Origin: Hungateiclostridiaceae bacterium UBA3934
GTDB lineage: Bacteria; Bacillota; Clostridia; Acetivibrionales; DTU013
Assembly: GCA_002385815.1 (NCBI GenBank)
Contig: DGEE01000010.1
Span: forward strand, 1,063 to 7,916
Length of the DNA: 6,854 nt
Reading direction: 5' to 3'
This document shows positions 5,730-6,854 of the stretch, piece after piece. Position numbers and translations under genes: made by a program. Within the stretch, counting starts at the first letter, position 1; the number at the start of each line of letters is the position of its first letter. The notes below the pieces were generated by a model that was not told the origin of the DNA, did no database searches, and worked only from the letters and a program-made list of their open reading frames with translations.

Positions 5730-6854
5730 ATGCACAGGAAGTTTACATTGAGCAACGGTCTTAGGGTGGTATGCGAAAAAATACCATACGTAAGATCTGT
5801 TTCGACCGGCATCTGGGTCAAAACTGGATCCAGAGATGAAAACCAGGAGAACAACGGCATATCTCATTTTGTTGAACATATGCTTTTTAAAGGTACCAAA
5901 ACAAGAAATGCGGCACAGATAGCAGAATGCATCGACAATATAGGCGGGCAGATCAACGCCTTTACAGGCAAAGAATGCACCTGTTTTTATGCCCGGACTC
6001 TCGATGATCATATCGGTACTGCACTGGATGTGCTGAGCGATATGTTTTTCAATTCCATATTCGATCCAAAGGACATAGCACTGGAGAAGCAGGTTATCCT
6101 CGAAGAGATAAGCATGTATGAAGACTCACCTGAGGAACTGGTACATGACCTGCTTTCCGAAACTGTCTGGAGAGGAAGTTCCATCGGAAAACCTATCCTG
6201 GGGACGAGAGAGTCACTGAAGAATATAGATCGCCGGATGATAAAGGAGTACATGGGCGAAAGATATATCCAGCCCAATACGGTCATTTCAGTGGCAGGCA
6301 ATTTCGATGAAAAGCAGCTTGAAGCTCTGCTGGAGAAATATTTCGGGGCGTGGGAACCGAAAAGCGGAAAAACCCAGGAGTCTCAGCATGTTGAATTCAG
6401 GCCTGAGACAAGTATCAGAGAAAAAGATACCGAACAGGTACATATATGCATGAGCTTTGAAGGAATAAAAAGCGGAGACGACGACATATATCCTCTGCTT
6501 GCCGTCAACAGTATACTCGGCGGAGGCATGAGCTCGCGGCTGTACCAGAAGATAAGGGAAGAAAAGGGACTTGTGTATTCTATATATTCATACCCGACAA
6601 CATACACGGATACTGGCCTGTTTACCATATATGCAGGTATGAAGCCGGAAAACCTGGGTGAGGTGATGAAGCTCATAGAAGAAGAAATCGCGGTTATAGG
6701 GGAGAAAGGGATAACACGGGCCGAGCTGGAAAGAGCGAGAGAGCAAATGAAAGGGAACTATATCCTGGGTCTTGAAAGCACAAGCAGCAGGATGAACAGT
6801 ATTGGCAAATCCGAATTGCTGCTGGGATACATATATACCCCGGACGAAATACTG
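5730..6854 (+). CDS. M16 family zinc peptidase, processing-peptidase-like (3' end cut by window edge)
   Basis: The ATG at 5730 follows AGGAGG (5720-5725) and opens a frame of 375 residues that runs off the window; relatives are about 410-430 residues, so roughly 40-50 residues are missing. The inverted zinc motif HFVEH is at residues 46-50 (His46, His50 as ligands, Glu49 as the catalytic base). The third ligand is expected in VILEEISMYEDSPEE, most likely Glu126, about 76 residues later. Other family marks are GISHFVEHMLFKGT, the GGQINAFTGKECTCFYA strand region (72-88), and, in the second domain, the GGGMSSRLYQKIREEKGLVYS segment that supplies the conserved Arg and Tyr. There is no signal peptide, so it is expected in the cytoplasm. 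It resembles the Bacillus YmxG/MlpA and mitochondrial processing peptidase group that often follows pnp in Firmicutes. The substrate is unknown. Confidence 0.93.
   Translation, partial: MHRKFTLSNGLRVVCEKIPYVRSVSTGIWVKTGSRDENQENNGISHFVEHMLFKGTKTRNAAQIAECIDNIGGQINAFTGKECTCFYARTLDDHIGTALDVLSDMFFNSIFDPKDIALEKQVILEEISMYEDSPEELVHDLLSETVWRGSSIGKPILGTRESLKNIDRRMIKEYMGERYIQPNTVISVAGNFDEKQLEALLEKYFGAWEPKSGKTQESQHVEFRPETSIREKDTEQVHICMSFEGIKSGDDDIYPLLAVNSILGGGMSSRLYQKIREEKGLVYSIYSYPTTYTDTGLFTIYAGMKPENLGEVMKLIEEEIAVIGEKGITRAELERAREQMKGNYILGLESTSSRMNSIGKSELLLGYIYTPDEIL

Noticed and set aside
4778..5860. A 360-codon minus-strand open frame opposite the 3' part of pnp.
   Set aside because: It is antisense to the conserved catalytic, KH and S1 regions of PNPase, crosses the terminator and the start of the peptidase gene, and its product is Ser/Ile/Pro-rich without known motifs.
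1..6854. CRISPR array, insertion sequence, tRNA, rRNA, phage or defence genes.
   Set aside because: I looked for spaced repeats, transposase or integrase motifs, terminal inverted repeats and tRNA-like cloverleaf sequence on both strands and found none.

Overview
The window comes from a spore-forming Gram-positive bacterium, most likely a member of the Clostridia. The evidence is a complete-to-partial cotJABC spore coat operon, an S-layer homology (SLH) protein, strong AGGAGG-type ribosome binding sites before every gene, and the rpsO-pnp-M16 peptidase order that is typical of Firmicutes. I cannot name genus or species from the sequence alone.

Layout. The left part (1-2616) is read entirely on the minus strand: an SLH-domain exported protein (1219-2616), then cotJA (875-1177), cotJB (589-834) and cotJC (1-545, cut by the window edge). 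The gaps are only about 40 bases and I see no terminator between the SLH gene and cotJA, so the four genes may share a transcript. Positions 2617-3031 form a divergent intergenic region. It holds the upstream region of the SLH gene, an unassigned stretch with a short basic ORF that may be a gene relic, and a good housekeeping-type promoter for rpsO followed by a structured leader. The right part (3032-6854) is read on the plus strand: rpsO (ribosomal protein S15), an intrinsic terminator that overlaps its stop codon, a long imperfect hairpin in the pnp leader, pnp (polynucleotide phosphorylase), a second intrinsic terminator, and an M16 zinc peptidase truncated by the window edge.

How the genes work together. 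CotJA, CotJB and the manganese-catalase-like CotJC form one coat module laid down by the mother cell during sporulation. The SLH protein upstream has an unknown C-terminal part and its link with the spore is only positional. rpsO and pnp are neighbours in many bacteria, and pnp expression there is commonly controlled after transcription through a leader hairpin. The most notable non-coding signal here is a hairpin of about 38 base pairs spanning roughly 3376-3501, which suggests the same type of control. I see no CRISPR array, tRNA, rRNA, insertion sequence or clear novel system; most genes are conserved families.
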